64,000 bases of DNA, taken from positions 186,001-250,000 of the forward strand of contig NZ_BAABJQ010000002.1 in assembly GCF_039543385.1 (NCBI RefSeq). The letters are read 5' to 3'. Of this stretch, positions 33,912-45,869 are shown in pieces (within the stretch, counting starts at the first letter, position 1; each line of letters begins with the position of its first letter). The DNA is from Rugosimonospora acidiphila. Its GTDB lineage: Bacteria > Actinomycetota > Actinomycetes > Mycobacteriales > Micromonosporaceae. The notes under the pieces were generated by a model. It made no database searches, was not told where the DNA came from, and saw only the letters and a list, made by a program, of their open reading frames with translations. The position numbers and the translations under genes are program-made.

Positions 33912-35276
33912 ATGAACCAGCCACAGTGGTGGCGCCGGGTCACCGAGGAAATGAGCACCTATCAGGCAGCCCACCCGGACAACCTGCCCGGTACCGCCTT
34001 CGGCGCCGAGACGAAAGAGGACGGCCGGCTGCTGGGCAGCGCCGGCCAGGCGTGGGATGTGAACACCATCTGCGAGATCGGTTCCATGACGAAGCCGTTC
34101 GTCGCCGCGGCGGTGCTGCTCGCGCTGGAGGAGCGCGGGATGCTCGACATCGAGACCCCGGTCTTCACCCTTCCGGGAATGGATTTCTACGCGCTCGATC
34201 CGCTCCGGCGCGGGATCCTGCTGAGGCACCTGCTCCAGCACACCTCCGGACTGCCGCACACCCGCCACTACACCGACTGGCCCCGCACCTCCTGCAACGA
34301 TCCGGCCGGGCCGCCACCGGCCGCGGGCGCCGGCCCGCTGGACCTCGGGCCAACCTCCGAGTGGCTCGGCGCACCGGCGCTGACCAACGAGTACGTCCAC
34401 GCGAATGGCCGCTGCCAGCCCGCCAGGTGCGTCGACCTCGACGGCGTCAGCCTGCACATCATGCGCACCTACCCGGTGAGGGCCACCCCGCCGCCCGGTT
34501 CGGAGTACTCCTACGCCACCGTCAACCACATCCTGCTCGCCCGCATCGTCGAGCAACTGACCGGGCAACCGGTCAACCAGTACATCAGGCAGCGACTGTT
34601 CACCCCGCTGGAGATGTCCGACTCCTTCTTCATCGCGGGCCGCACCGGCGATCCCGAGGTCGACGAGCGCCTCGACGAGGGAGTGACCGACGAGCAGCGC
34701 GCCCGCGTCGCCGACTTCGTGCTGATCACCAAGGACGGCCGGTTTCCCCCGGAGATCGCGTCGGGCCCGGGCGGCGTGCGCGACAGGCTGCGCTCGGGGT
34801 GGCGCTTCGTCAATCCGGACGCCGGGATGTTCTCGTCGGTCAACGATCTGCTGAACTTCCTCAGGATGCTGCGCGACGGCGGCCTGTTCGGTTCCCGGAG
34901 GGTACTCTCGCCCCGGATCGTCAGCCTGCTCGTGAAGGATCAGGGGCACGGGCACACGATGGGGTTCGGGTACCGCAAGCGAATCACCCCGTACGGCCAG
35001 CGCGGCGGCACCCTGGAACATCTCGGCATGAAGATGACCTACTTCTGGTACGACCCCGACCCGGACAACCCGGTGCTGGGCGTGTTCCTCAGCCAGCGCA
35101 TGCCCAACTTCATCGCCAACACCAACATGGGCGAGGGACTGGCACCCATCTTCAGGGTCTTCGTCCCGCTGGTCACCTCGCGCGCGGCCGACCCACCGCA
35201 ACCGCGCGCCGGGGAGTTGGCGGACGGTGAGGCGCCGGACAGCGAACGGACCGCCGGGGCGGCGCGTGGACACTGA
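33912..35276 (+). CDS. Beta-lactamase-fold serine hydrolase (PF00144 type)
   Basis: A 454-residue class C beta-lactamase/esterase-fold protein without signal peptide, hence cytoplasmic. The S-x-x-K motif is CEIGSMTKPF, with Ser 58 and Lys 61. The second motif, normally Y-S/A-N, reads YSYATVNH around residues 199-206, so the usual Asn is Thr or shifted. The third conserved strand may be EHLGMKMTYFW. ATG 33912, eight bases after GAGGAG, is better than the GTG at 33903. In biosynthetic clusters such enzymes act as acyltransferases, thioesterase-like release enzymes or amidases. Its place just before the free carrier protein favours an acyl-transfer or release role. Confidence 0.8.
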   Translation: MNQPQWWRRVTEEMSTYQAAHPDNLPGTAFGAETKEDGRLLGSAGQAWDVNTICEIGSMTKPFVAAAVLLALEERGMLDIETPVFTLPGMDFYALDPLRRGILLRHLLQHTSGLPHTRHYTDWPRTSCNDPAGPPPAAGAGPLDLGPTSEWLGAPALTNEYVHANGRCQPARCVDLDGVSLHIMRTYPVRATPPPGSEYSYATVNHILLARIVEQLTGQPVNQYIRQRLFTPLEMSDSFFIAGRTGDPEVDERLDEGVTDEQRARVADFVLITKDGRFPPEIASGPGGVRDRLRSGWRFVNPDAGMFSSVNDLLNFLRMLRDGGLFGSRRVLSPRIVSLLVKDQGHGHTMGFGYRKRITPYGQRGGTLEHLGMKMTYFWYDPDPDNPVLGVFLSQRMPNFIANTNMGEGLAPIFRVFVPLVTSRAADPPQPRAGELADGEAPDSERTAGAARGH

Positions 35277-35744
35277 GGCCGCGCGCTCGCGGCGGATCCA
35301 GCGGGCGATCGAGGCCGTCTGGCTCGACGTGCTGAAAGTCCACGAGTTCGACGTGGACGACAACTTCTTCGAACTCGGCGGGACCTCCTTCGACGCGGTC
35401 ATGGTCAGCGCCCGGCTGAACGAGGAGTTGGGCACCGACCTCTCGGAGATCGGCCTGTTCGAGAGGCCCACCATCCGTGCGATGACCGAGTTGCTGCGGG
35501 CCCTTCCACCGGCGCGGCCCCTTCCGCCGGCGCCGCCCCTTCCACCGGCGCCGCCCGCGAACCCGAGCGGCGATCCGGAACCGCCGGGCGATCCGGGAAC
35601 GGAAGCGGCGCGCGGGCAGGCGGCGGCGGACGCTGCGGAGAGGGACGGCGTCGCCAGTACCGCACCGTCCCTTCAGGACAGTCTCCTGCGGGGACAGCGG
35701 CGGCGGGGGGACGGCCTGGCGAAAAAGCGGCGGGGTCGGATGCC

Positions 35745-35748
<4 letters not shown>
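35227..35748 (+). CDS. Discrete carrier protein (PCP/ACP type) with proline-rich tail
   Basis: A 173-residue protein with one carrier domain at about residues 20-95: RAIEAVWLDVLKVHEFDVDD, then NFFELGGTSFDAVMVSARLN, where the Ser of GGTSF is the phosphopantetheine site, and FERPTIRAMTELL. A Pro/Ala linker with three imperfect copies of LPPAPP follows, and a basic tail that may be a docking element for the next protein. The start is either GTG 35227 (GGGGAG site) or GTG 35266. Both lie inside the preceding gene, and the stop overlaps the PKS start as GTGA. It probably loads a starter or amino acid for the PKS, but no adenylation enzyme is in view. Confidence 0.82.
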
Positions 35749-38864
<3,116 letters not shown>

Positions 38865-38877
38865 CCGGGAGGAACGT

Positions 38878-39687
38878 GTGAACGGCCAGACCAAACTCAC
38901 CGGGGTACCGGAGACCATGCTGCTGACGCTCTACCACCGGGCCCTGGAGACCGCCCGCCCGGACCGACTGTTCGCGGACGAGTTCGCCGTGTCCTTCGTC
39001 GAGCGGATCGACCACGACTTCGCCAAGTTCGACGACTGGCGGATGCGCTGGGCGATCCCGGTCCGTACCTGGCTGATCGACAACGCCGTCCGGGAGTTCC
39101 TGCGCCGGCACCCGGAGGGTACGGTCATCACCCTCGGGGCGGGGTTGTGCACCCGGGCGCTGCGCCTGGACAACGCCCAGGCGCAGTGGTTCTCCGTCGA
39201 CCTGGCGGAGATCCGGCCCCTGTGGCAGGAGCTGATCGGTGAGTCGGCACGCAACCACCTGGTCACCTGCTCCGTCACCGACCTCGCCTGGATGGATCGG
39301 ATCCCCCCGGCGGCCACCACCCGACCCATGCTGTTCGTGGCCGAGGGGTTGTTGCAGTACCTGGACGAGTCGAGCGTCAGGGACCTCGTGCTGGCCATCC
39401 GGCAACGGTTCCCGGGCTCCGAGCTCGTCGTCGAGGTACTGGGCACGTTCACTGTCAAGAACACCAGGCTCAACCCCACGGTGGCCGGGACCGGTGCGGT
39501 GTTCCGGTGGGGGTGCGACGACTGCGCGGAGCTGGAGACCTGGGCGGAGGGCATCGTCCTGCTCGACCAGTGGTACCTGGTGGACTACGAGCCGCAGCGC
39601 CAGAGGTACCTGGCCCGGCTGCCCGGCATGCTCGGCGGAAAGGGGCAGTTCGGCAAGGTGGCCCGGCTGCGCCTCGGGACGCGATGA
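38878..39687 (+). CDS. LCMT/Tcmp-type O-methyltransferase
   Basis: A 269-residue SAM-dependent methyltransferase of the leucine-carboxyl-methyltransferase / TcmP family. Motif I is GTVITLGAGLCTRALRL, the SAM acidic strand is QWFSVDLAEIRPLW, and the post-motif FVAEGLLQYLDE is typical. GTG 38878 follows GGGAGG by five bases and 13 bases after the PKS stop. Family members in polyketide pathways methylate carboxylates or phenolic oxygens; methyl esterification of a released acid would suit its place right after the PKS. Confidence 0.85.
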   Translation: MNGQTKLTGVPETMLLTLYHRALETARPDRLFADEFAVSFVERIDHDFAKFDDWRMRWAIPVRTWLIDNAVREFLRRHPEGTVITLGAGLCTRALRLDNAQAQWFSVDLAEIRPLWQELIGESARNHLVTCSVTDLAWMDRIPPAATTRPMLFVAEGLLQYLDESSVRDLVLAIRQRFPGSELVVEVLGTFTVKNTRLNPTVAGTGAVFRWGCDDCAELETWAEGIVLLDQWYLVDYEPQRQRYLARLPGMLGGKGQFGKVARLRLGTR

Positions 39688-39762
39688 GCGGCGCCGGCCG
39701 CCGCGCGGTCGCGGCGTGGCGCCGTTCTATGCTAGGAAAAGTGAGCAATCGGGAGGAGGACG

Positions 39763-40416
39763 ATGGCGGAGCGGCGGCACTACGGGCAGTTCTGCGGACT
39801 CGCCTCCGCGCTGGACGTCGTCGGTGAGCGCTGGACGATCCTGATCCTGCGGGAGCTGCTCATCGGGCCGTGTCGCTTCAACGACATCTTCGACAACCTG
39901 CCCGGCATCGGACCCAACATCCTCACCGAGCGCCTGCGCATGCTGGCCGACGAGGGAGTGATCACCTCCGAGGTCGTCCCGAACGACAAGCGGGGCAGGA
40001 GCTACCGCCTCACCCCGCTGGGCGAGCAGTTGGGCCCGCCGATCCTCGGCCTGGCGCACTGGGGCATGGGCCGGCTGACCGAGGAGGCGGCGAGCACCGA
40101 GGCCAGCCGCGCCGCGTGGGGCTTTCTCGCGGTACAGGCCATGATGGACGCCCGCCGGATTCCGGAGGTGACCGAGAGCTACGAGTTCCGGGTCGACGGC
40201 GAGGCGTTCCACATCTCGGTCGAGCAGGGTACGGCCAAGGCGGCGCGCGGCCCGGCGCCGGACCCGGTACTCGTGATCACCACCGACGCCGTGACGTTCA
40301 TCCGGATCGGGGCGCAGCTGGTGAGCGCGTTCGACGCGGTGATCAGCGGGTTGATGAAGGCACAGGGCGACCCGGCCGCGGTCCTGCGCTGCACGACACT
40401 GCTCGGACTCAGGTAG
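39763..40416 (+). CDS. HxlR-family transcriptional regulator with SCP2-like C-terminus
   Basis: A 217-residue regulator. The N-terminal winged helix is of HxlR type (YGQFCGLASALDVVGERWTI, ILRELLIGPCRFNDIFDNLP, NILTERLRMLADEGVI). Residues about 120-210 form an SCP2-like sterol-carrier fold (FRVDGEAFHISVEQGTAKAA to VISGLMKAQGD), a combination common in actinomycetes and suited to sensing a hydrophobic ligand. ATG 39763 follows GGAGGAGG. It ends the forward run and converges on the DyP peroxidase with an eight-base overlap. It is a likely local regulator of the PKS unit. Confidence 0.85.
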   Translation: MAERRHYGQFCGLASALDVVGERWTILILRELLIGPCRFNDIFDNLPGIGPNILTERLRMLADEGVITSEVVPNDKRGRSYRLTPLGEQLGPPILGLAHWGMGRLTEEAASTEASRAAWGFLAVQAMMDARRIPEVTESYEFRVDGEAFHISVEQGTAKAARGPAPDPVLVITTDAVTFIRIGAQLVSAFDAVISGLMKAQGDPAAVLRCTTLLGLR

Positions 40417-41647
40417 TCGCGGTCGCGAGGCCGTCGAACCCGTCCACCGGCGCGCTGGTGACCAGCGTGCGCAGCACCTCGCCGAGGTCGCGCTGCGCCC
40501 GGGGTACGAAGTAGTAGCAGCCGGTCAGTGGCTCGACGAGGCCCGCCTCGGGTGACAGCAACGGATCGGGAGCCCCGTTGAAGTCCGACAGCAGCCATTC
40601 GTTGTGGATGAATTCGAACCCGCCGTCCTGGATGTCCGCCTGGAACGCGAGGAACAGCAGGCCCTCGGGGTCGCTGGTCGGATAGCCGCGGCGCAGCAGC
40701 CGGACGTCGGGCGGCACCACCTCGTGGCCGAAGTTGGTCAGCCCGCGGCCCCGCGGGTTTGCCTTGCGCAGGTGGGACTGCCGCAACGCCGAGGCGCCCT
40801 GGGCCTCACCGGCCCGCCTCGGCAGGTGGTCGCCGGTGTCCGCGTCCAGCACGCTGCCGCAGGACCGGCACCGGCCGATCACCTGCTCCGGGGTGAGCGT
40901 CCTGGTCTGTTCGCCGCGATCGTCGGGCACCACCACCGGGTCACGCATTCGCTGCGGGAACAGCCGGTACCGGCGGAACACCAGGTACGTACCCTCGAGG
41001 TCGAGATCCGCCTCGCGGTGGATCAGGTGCTCCTCGTACCGCCGAGGGTCCTCGGCGCGCAGGTCCTGCAGGTTGCTGACGCCGTCGTGGAAACCGAACG
41101 GATCACGGCCCTGGGGCCGCAGCTGCCCGCGGTGTTCGCGGACCGCGCCACCGAGCGGGCCGGACATCTCCCGGACCGCTCGGGACAGCTGTTCCGGGTC
41201 GGCGGACTCCAGCAGGGCGATGAGGTCCGTCTCGTGGCCGACGCGCTGTTGGTCGGTCCGGAACGACGGGAAGTCGTTGTCACGCTTGGCCTGCATCGCG
41301 CGCAGCGACGCCGGGCAGCGCACCGGCCGGCCCCAACGGCTGGAATCGTCGGCGTCGTCGCGCCACGGCGTCCACGGCCCCTTCAGCAGCCGCGCCGAGA
41401 CGCCGAGCAGGTACGTCGCCGTGGGTGCCGGCGGCGGCCCGAACCCGGCCGCGAATCCCGCGCCCTCGACGCCGCGCACGACGGCACGCAGCACGGTGGC
41501 GCAGGCGTCGGGGTCCGCTCCGGGCAGGTCGGCCTGCACCACGGCCAGGTACGGCGCCGGGGTGGTGTCCACGCCGACCCACCTGCCCGAGGGTGCCGGG
41601 CCACCGACGGGCGGCGGCCCGGCACCCTCACAGTGGGTGCTACGCAC
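40409..41647 (-). CDS. DyP-type heme peroxidase with a CxxC insertion
   Basis: A 412-residue dye-decolourising peroxidase without a Tat signal. The distal G-x-x-D-G motif is GFHDGVSNLQD; the proximal heme His is in SHLRKANPRG, before RLLRRGYP; and the FQADIQDGGFEFI strand is normal. Between the two halves it carries GRCRSCGSVLDADTGDHL, a CxxC loop that is unusual for the family and could bind metal or form a disulphide. GTG 41647 overlaps the stop of the Tat-exported protein gene. It is last in an operon of ABC1 kinase, Tat protein and DyP. In the enediyne context it could oxidise a phenol or quinone intermediate. Confidence 0.88.
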   Translation of the reverse strand: MRSTHCEGAGPPPVGGPAPSGRWVGVDTTPAPYLAVVQADLPGADPDACATVLRAVVRGVEGAGFAAGFGPPPAPTATYLLGVSARLLKGPWTPWRDDADDSSRWGRPVRCPASLRAMQAKRDNDFPSFRTDQQRVGHETDLIALLESADPEQLSRAVREMSGPLGGAVREHRGQLRPQGRDPFGFHDGVSNLQDLRAEDPRRYEEHLIHREADLDLEGTYLVFRRYRLFPQRMRDPVVVPDDRGEQTRTLTPEQVIGRCRSCGSVLDADTGDHLPRRAGEAQGASALRQSHLRKANPRGRGLTNFGHEVVPPDVRLLRRGYPTSDPEGLLFLAFQADIQDGGFEFIHNEWLLSDFNGAPDPLLSPEAGLVEPLTGCYYFVPRAQRDLGEVLRTLVTSAPVDGFDGLATATT

Positions 41648-42989
41648 CAGGGAACTTGAAGGTGATCGGCGTGATGCCCAGGACCGCCGGCTCGGACAGC
41701 GACATCACCGCGAACGCCACCCGCTGCGACACCAGGCGCTTGCGGATCGGCGCGTTGACCTCGACGACCTGGGTGGCCGTCTTGGAGCCGGCGGGGCCCA
41801 GGGTCAGCGGAGCGTCCGTGCTCGCGAACGTGACATCGGTGTGGTCACCGATCATCATCCACCGACCCGTGAACGGGGTCTCCGTCTGGTTGGTGACCTG
41901 GAACGCGGTCTTCAGGACGCCGGAGGCGAGGGTCTTGGCCGCCAGCTTCTTGATGGTGACTCCGTTGTAGTCGTACAGCCGCAATTCGTTCTTGATGATC
42001 TGCATGACCTCGCGGTCGGGTGCCGCCTCGTCGTAGAACGTGATCGGCCTCGACAACTGCATCGGTGTCGCGTAGACCGGCCAGTTCATCGACGGGTTCG
42101 GCAGCCGCATCGGGTCGGTGGAGATGGCCGAGCCGCCGAGGTCGAGCATCTCCATCCGACAGTAGAGGACATTCTCGGCGCTGGCCGGGAAGAAGCTGGC
42201 CCCGCCGAGGCTGTCCATCGTCACGGCGGAGAGCTTGTCCTGCTGGTAGGTGAAGCGGAGCAGGCCCAGGACGTCATCGCTGCCGTAGTACCGCGCGTGG
42301 CGCCAGCGGATCTCGCGGTGCGTGGCGCTGAACGGGATCACGTTGCCCATCACCGCGGCACGCACCCGCAGCTGCGAGGTCACGGTGTTCGCTCCGACGG
42401 CCGCGACGGCGTCCTGCCGTTCGGCGGTCATGTGCGCGGCCATGGTGGTCATGAGCGCGCCGATACTCTCCCCGGACAGGGCCGAGACGCAGGCGCCGCC
42501 ACCGGCCATCGCCACCCGAGCCTCGGGATCCGCGAGGTCGCCCGGGTAGGTCACGAGCGGCGTGCTGTCGCCCCCCACCGATCCACTGGCCTTCACCCCA
42601 GCGGCCCGCGCGGCCGCGGTGTCCGCCGGAATCACGGCGCGCGCCGAGATCTGTTCGCCGACCTCGGCCTTGAGCAGGATGTCACCGGTGTACGGATCTT
42701 CGGTGATGGTGCCCGCGCCCGAGGTGACCTCCACGTTCAGCCCGTCGCGCATGCGCAGCGGTGCGCTCATCGCGGTGCCGGCGACCCGGGCCCGCGCCTC
42801 GAGCACGTAGAACCCGTCGACGAAATCGACGACGTCGAGACGAACCGACGGGTCGACGGCCGCCGAGGCGCTCGCCGCCGCCTGGCCCGTGAGCTGGGTG
42901 GCACCGATCGCCGCCGCGGCGAGGCCGGCCGTTCTCAGGACATCGCGGCGACTCGCACCGCTCCCCTCCGCATCTCGCTGGTCTGTCAT
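41640..42989 (-). CDS. Tat-exported protein of unknown family
   Basis: A 449-residue protein beginning at ATG 42989 (GGGGGAG site), after which a twin-arginine signal follows: SRRDVLRTAGLAAAAIGATQ, with a long Ala-rich core ending ASASA. I do not recognise the mature domain. It has regular beta segments, for example LDVVDFVDGFYVLEARARVA and WRHARYYGSDDVLGLLRFTY, and a C-terminal beta sandwich-like part (TDVTFASTDAPLTLGPAGSK to VMSLSEPAVLGIT). Tat export implies folding, and perhaps cofactor loading, before secretion. It is coupled to the DyP gene by an eight-base overlap. Confidence 0.7.
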   Translation of the reverse strand: MTDQRDAEGSGASRRDVLRTAGLAAAAIGATQLTGQAAASASAAVDPSVRLDVVDFVDGFYVLEARARVAGTAMSAPLRMRDGLNVEVTSGAGTITEDPYTGDILLKAEVGEQISARAVIPADTAAARAAGVKASGSVGGDSTPLVTYPGDLADPEARVAMAGGGACVSALSGESIGALMTTMAAHMTAERQDAVAAVGANTVTSQLRVRAAVMGNVIPFSATHREIRWRHARYYGSDDVLGLLRFTYQQDKLSAVTMDSLGGASFFPASAENVLYCRMEMLDLGGSAISTDPMRLPNPSMNWPVYATPMQLSRPITFYDEAAPDREVMQIIKNELRLYDYNGVTIKKLAAKTLASGVLKTAFQVTNQTETPFTGRWMMIGDHTDVTFASTDAPLTLGPAGSKTATQVVEVNAPIRKRLVSQRVAFAVMSLSEPAVLGITPITFKFPGA

Positions 42990-43102
42990 CGTGACACTCC
43001 CCCATTTCCCCCATAGACGTACAGCGATTACTGTCGAAATAGTAAGTGACCCCCTCCACGGGGCACAAGGGACAACAGCCCCGCGTCGGAAGGGCGACCC
43101 GC

Positions 43103-44404
43103 CTACCGCTCGATCGGCGTGACCAGGCTTTCCAGCAGCACCGGAATGGCCAGCGCCTGGAAGTCGACGCCCGCGTCGAACTCGTTGACCATGCCCTCCA
43201 CCACCAGCAGGCACAGCAACGGGAAGACGAACTCGGCGGCGGCGTACAGGCCGTACCGGCGCTGCAACGAAAACAACCGCCCGGCGAACCGGGCGAGGTC
43301 GAAGTCGGCCGCCCGGGTGCCGCTGGCCTCCTCGACCAGGGCGACGATCGCCGCGCGGAAACCCGGCAGGTCGCAGCGGTCATCCACCATCGACGCGCTC
43401 TCGATGACAATGTCCGCGCAGCGCGGCCCGCGCCCCAGCGCCATGTTGAGGAAGAAGCCCGCGAACAGCCGACGCACCCGGTCGGACAGGCGCACCACGA
43501 AGCCCGCGTCGAGGACGACGATGCCCGCGTCCGCGGTGAGGTAGAGGTTGCCCGGGTGCAGGTCGCAGTGGACCAGGCCGTCGAGGAACAGCATCCGGTA
43601 GACCGCGCGCAGCGTCCGGGCGACCACGGCGGCGCGCCGGTCGCGGTCCAGCCCGTCGGGCCGGTACCTCACCAGTCCCGGCACGTACTCCATCACCACC
43701 AGGTCTGGCGTGCACAGTTCCTCGAACACCGCCGGGACCCGGACCGCCTCGTCGTCGCGGAAGTTCGCCGCCAGCTCGCCGAGTGCCCGCCGCTCGGCCA
43801 CGAAGTCGAGCTGCCGGAGCACGGCGTCCGCGACCTGGCCGACCATCTGACGCACTGGGATTCGCCGGAGGCCGGGCAGCCCTCCGGCCAGCCGCGCGCA
43901 GGCCCGCATCAGCGCGAGGTCGGCGCGCATCGCGGTGTCGATGCCGGGCCGGCGCACCTTCACGGCGACTCGCCGGCCGTCCGGCAGCCGCGCCCGGTGG
44001 ACGCTGGCGATGCTGCCGCTGGCCACCGCTGCCCAGTCGAAGAAGGCGTACGGGGCCGGCGTGACGGTCGGGTCGGGAACTCCCAGCACCACGGCGATCT
44101 CGGCGGCCGGCGGCGCCGGTACGTCGCGGGTGAGCCGGGACAGCGCCTCGCACCAGTCCTCCGGCAGCAGGTCGCGCCGGGTGCTGAGCAGCTGACCGAA
44201 CTTGATGAACGAGGGCCCGAGCCGGGCGAGCAACGCCACGGTGTCCTCGCACCACACCTCGCGCGAGCCGCCACGGCGGCGCAGCACGCGGATCACCGAC
44301 ACCAGGGTCGTACGCGACAGGCTCGCGCAGCTCACCGAGAGCACCCACCCCGCGCGGCGCAGCCCCGGCGCCCGGGGCCCGGTCACGGGGCCGCTCCGGG
44401 GCAC
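43103..44404 (-). CDS. ABC1/UbiB-type atypical kinase (first copy)
   Basis: A 433-residue AarF/ABC1/UbiB family protein. The K-x-G-Q motif is FIKFGQLLSTRRDLLP, the Ala-rich nucleotide loop is ASGSIASVH, the lysine strand is RVAVKVRRPG, the catalytic loop is HCDLHPGNLYL and the D-x-G motif is VVLDAGFVVRL. UbiB-type proteins bind ATP and support quinone or prenyl-lipid metabolism by an incompletely understood mechanism. It leads the minus operon with the Tat protein and DyP and is divergent from a SRPBCC gene. A close paralogue lies at 61.2 kb; their motifs are nearly superimposable. Confidence 0.88.
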   Translation of the reverse strand: MPRSGPVTGPRAPGLRRAGWVLSVSCASLSRTTLVSVIRVLRRRGGSREVWCEDTVALLARLGPSFIKFGQLLSTRRDLLPEDWCEALSRLTRDVPAPPAAEIAVVLGVPDPTVTPAPYAFFDWAAVASGSIASVHRARLPDGRRVAVKVRRPGIDTAMRADLALMRACARLAGGLPGLRRIPVRQMVGQVADAVLRQLDFVAERRALGELAANFRDDEAVRVPAVFEELCTPDLVVMEYVPGLVRYRPDGLDRDRRAAVVARTLRAVYRMLFLDGLVHCDLHPGNLYLTADAGIVVLDAGFVVRLSDRVRRLFAGFFLNMALGRGPRCADIVIESASMVDDRCDLPGFRAAIVALVEEASGTRAADFDLARFAGRLFSLQRRYGLYAAAEFVFPLLCLLVVEGMVNEFDAGVDFQALAIPVLLESLVTPIER

Positions 44405-44494
44405 CGGCCGGGCCGACCGGCGCCGCCGCGCCTCGCGCCGTTCTCGGGCGCGGTGGCTTGCGACGACCGATCGATGAAGTGAATAATCCCGAAC

Positions 44495-44929
44495 GTGACT
44501 ATAGAAAATGATAAGGAACTGGCGGCCCCGGGGGTGGTGCGGATCGGGCGCACGCTCGATGCCCCGCCGGCGCGCGTGTGGCGCGCGTTCACCGACCCCG
44601 ACGAGCTGGCGGGGTGGTTCTGGCCGCCGAGCTTCAAGACCTCAGCCGCGCTCGACCTCCGGCCCGGCGGGCAGTACCGGATCGCCGCCAGCACGCCCGA
44701 AATGGCGGTGTCCGGCGAGTATCTCGAGGTGGAGCCGCCGCGCGAGTGCGCGTTCGCCTGGCGGTGGGACGGCGACGACCACACCAGCGTGGTCAGGATC
44801 GAGCTGCTCGGCGACGGCGACCTGACCGAGCTGCGGCTCGCCCACGAGCAGTTGCCCGCCGACGCGGTCGACGCACACCACCAGGGCTGGTCGGACTGCC
44901 TCGACCGGCTGCCCGGCCACCTCGCCTGA
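44495..44929 (+). CDS. SRPBCC (AHSA1-like) protein
   Basis: A 144-residue START-like protein of the AHSA1/Aha1 C-terminal type: IGRTLDAPPARVWRAFTDPD, WFWPPSFKTSAALDLRPGGQ, and the C-terminal helix AHHQGWSDCLDRLPGHL. Such proteins bind hydrophobic ligands and include polyketide cyclases and aromatase-like enzymes as well as non-catalytic binders. GTG 44495 is the likely start, though no strong ribosome binding site is present. It is divergent from the first ABC1 kinase and 239 bases upstream of the VOC gene. Confidence 0.78.
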   Translation: MTIENDKELAAPGVVRIGRTLDAPPARVWRAFTDPDELAGWFWPPSFKTSAALDLRPGGQYRIAASTPEMAVSGEYLEVEPPRECAFAWRWDGDDHTSVVRIELLGDGDLTELRLAHEQLPADAVDAHHQGWSDCLDRLPGHLA

Positions 44930-45168
44930 GCGGACGCGCACCGCGGGCCGCCGTGGACACCTCGCGGATTACGGTCAGGTCGCACCCGTCCCTTCTGTCA
45001 CGCAACCATTGTCGATGTCAAGAGAATCGATGAATCCCGTCGGTTGCGGCCTCGGACCGGACCGACGATAACTCAGTGCGATGATATGAAAGTTTTCCGC
45101 GTTGCGCCCAGCGCGCAACGGCGGCGAGAATCCACCGCGCCGGCGCGGTGCCGGGCGATAATCAACTC

Positions 45169-45648
45169 ATGACGATCGGCAGCGCGACCGAATTCCCCGG
45201 CGTGACCGCGCAGCTCACGGTCTCCGACGCCAATGCGGCGGTGCGGTTCTACCGGACCGTGTTCGGCGCCGACGAACTGCTGCGCAATGTCGGGCCCGAT
45301 GGCCGGATCATGCACTGCGAGCTTCTGGTCAACGGCGGTCGACTGTTCGTGCACGACGACTACTCGCCGGCACGCGACCAGACGCCGACCGCGCTGGGAG
45401 GCGCGGCGGTCACCCTGCACATGTATGTCGACGACGTGGATGCCGTGTTCGCCGGCGCGATCGCCGCCGGAGCCACCGAATTGAAGGCGCCGGCCGACCA
45501 GTTCTGGGGCGACCGGTACGCGATGCTGCGCGATCCCTTCGGGCACGCCTGGTCGCTGGCGACTCCCCGCGAGGAGCTGTCCATCGCCGACATCGAGGAG
45601 CGCGGCGACAGCTGGGCACGGGCGAACTCCGCCGTCGAGCCGGACTGA
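45169..45648 (+). CDS. VOC-family protein, possible enediyne sequestration factor
   Basis: A 159-residue PhnB/glyoxalase-like VOC protein: GVTAQLTVSDANAAVRFYRT and ELLVNGGRLFVHDDY in the first half, HMYVDDVDAVFAGAIAAGAT and YAMLRDPFGHAWSLAT in the second. ATG 45169 fits the fold. It lies 221 bases before the enediyne E3 gene on the same strand. VOC proteins of the TnmS type are known to confer self-resistance to anthraquinone-fused enediynes by binding the product. That role is an inference from position and fold here, not from a specific residue. Confidence 0.8.
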   Translation: MTIGSATEFPGVTAQLTVSDANAAVRFYRTVFGADELLRNVGPDGRIMHCELLVNGGRLFVHDDYSPARDQTPTALGGAAVTLHMYVDDVDAVFAGAIAAGATELKAPADQFWGDRYAMLRDPFGHAWSLATPREELSIADIEERGDSWARANSAVEPD

Positions 45649-45869
45649 TCCACCCCGCCGCCCCGGCGCACTGACGGCCCCCCGTCGCGTCCTCTCACCC
45701 TCACCGCCACTCCCCCCGGCGCGAGCACGCGCGCCTGCCTGGGCAGTGGCGCCACGGTGCCGACGACGCATCGGCCTGAATCGGACTCCAGCGGGCTACA
45801 GAAACATTCAACTCGCGGCTGGCAGGCTGTCCCACGGCGTACGGGACCGGACAGCCTCCAGGAGCCGCG

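Noticed and set aside
35509..35570. Short repeats in the carrier gene as a possible CRISPR-like or regulatory repeat
   Set aside because: They are in-frame copies encoding a Pro/Ala linker (LPPAPP) and are explained by protein structure.
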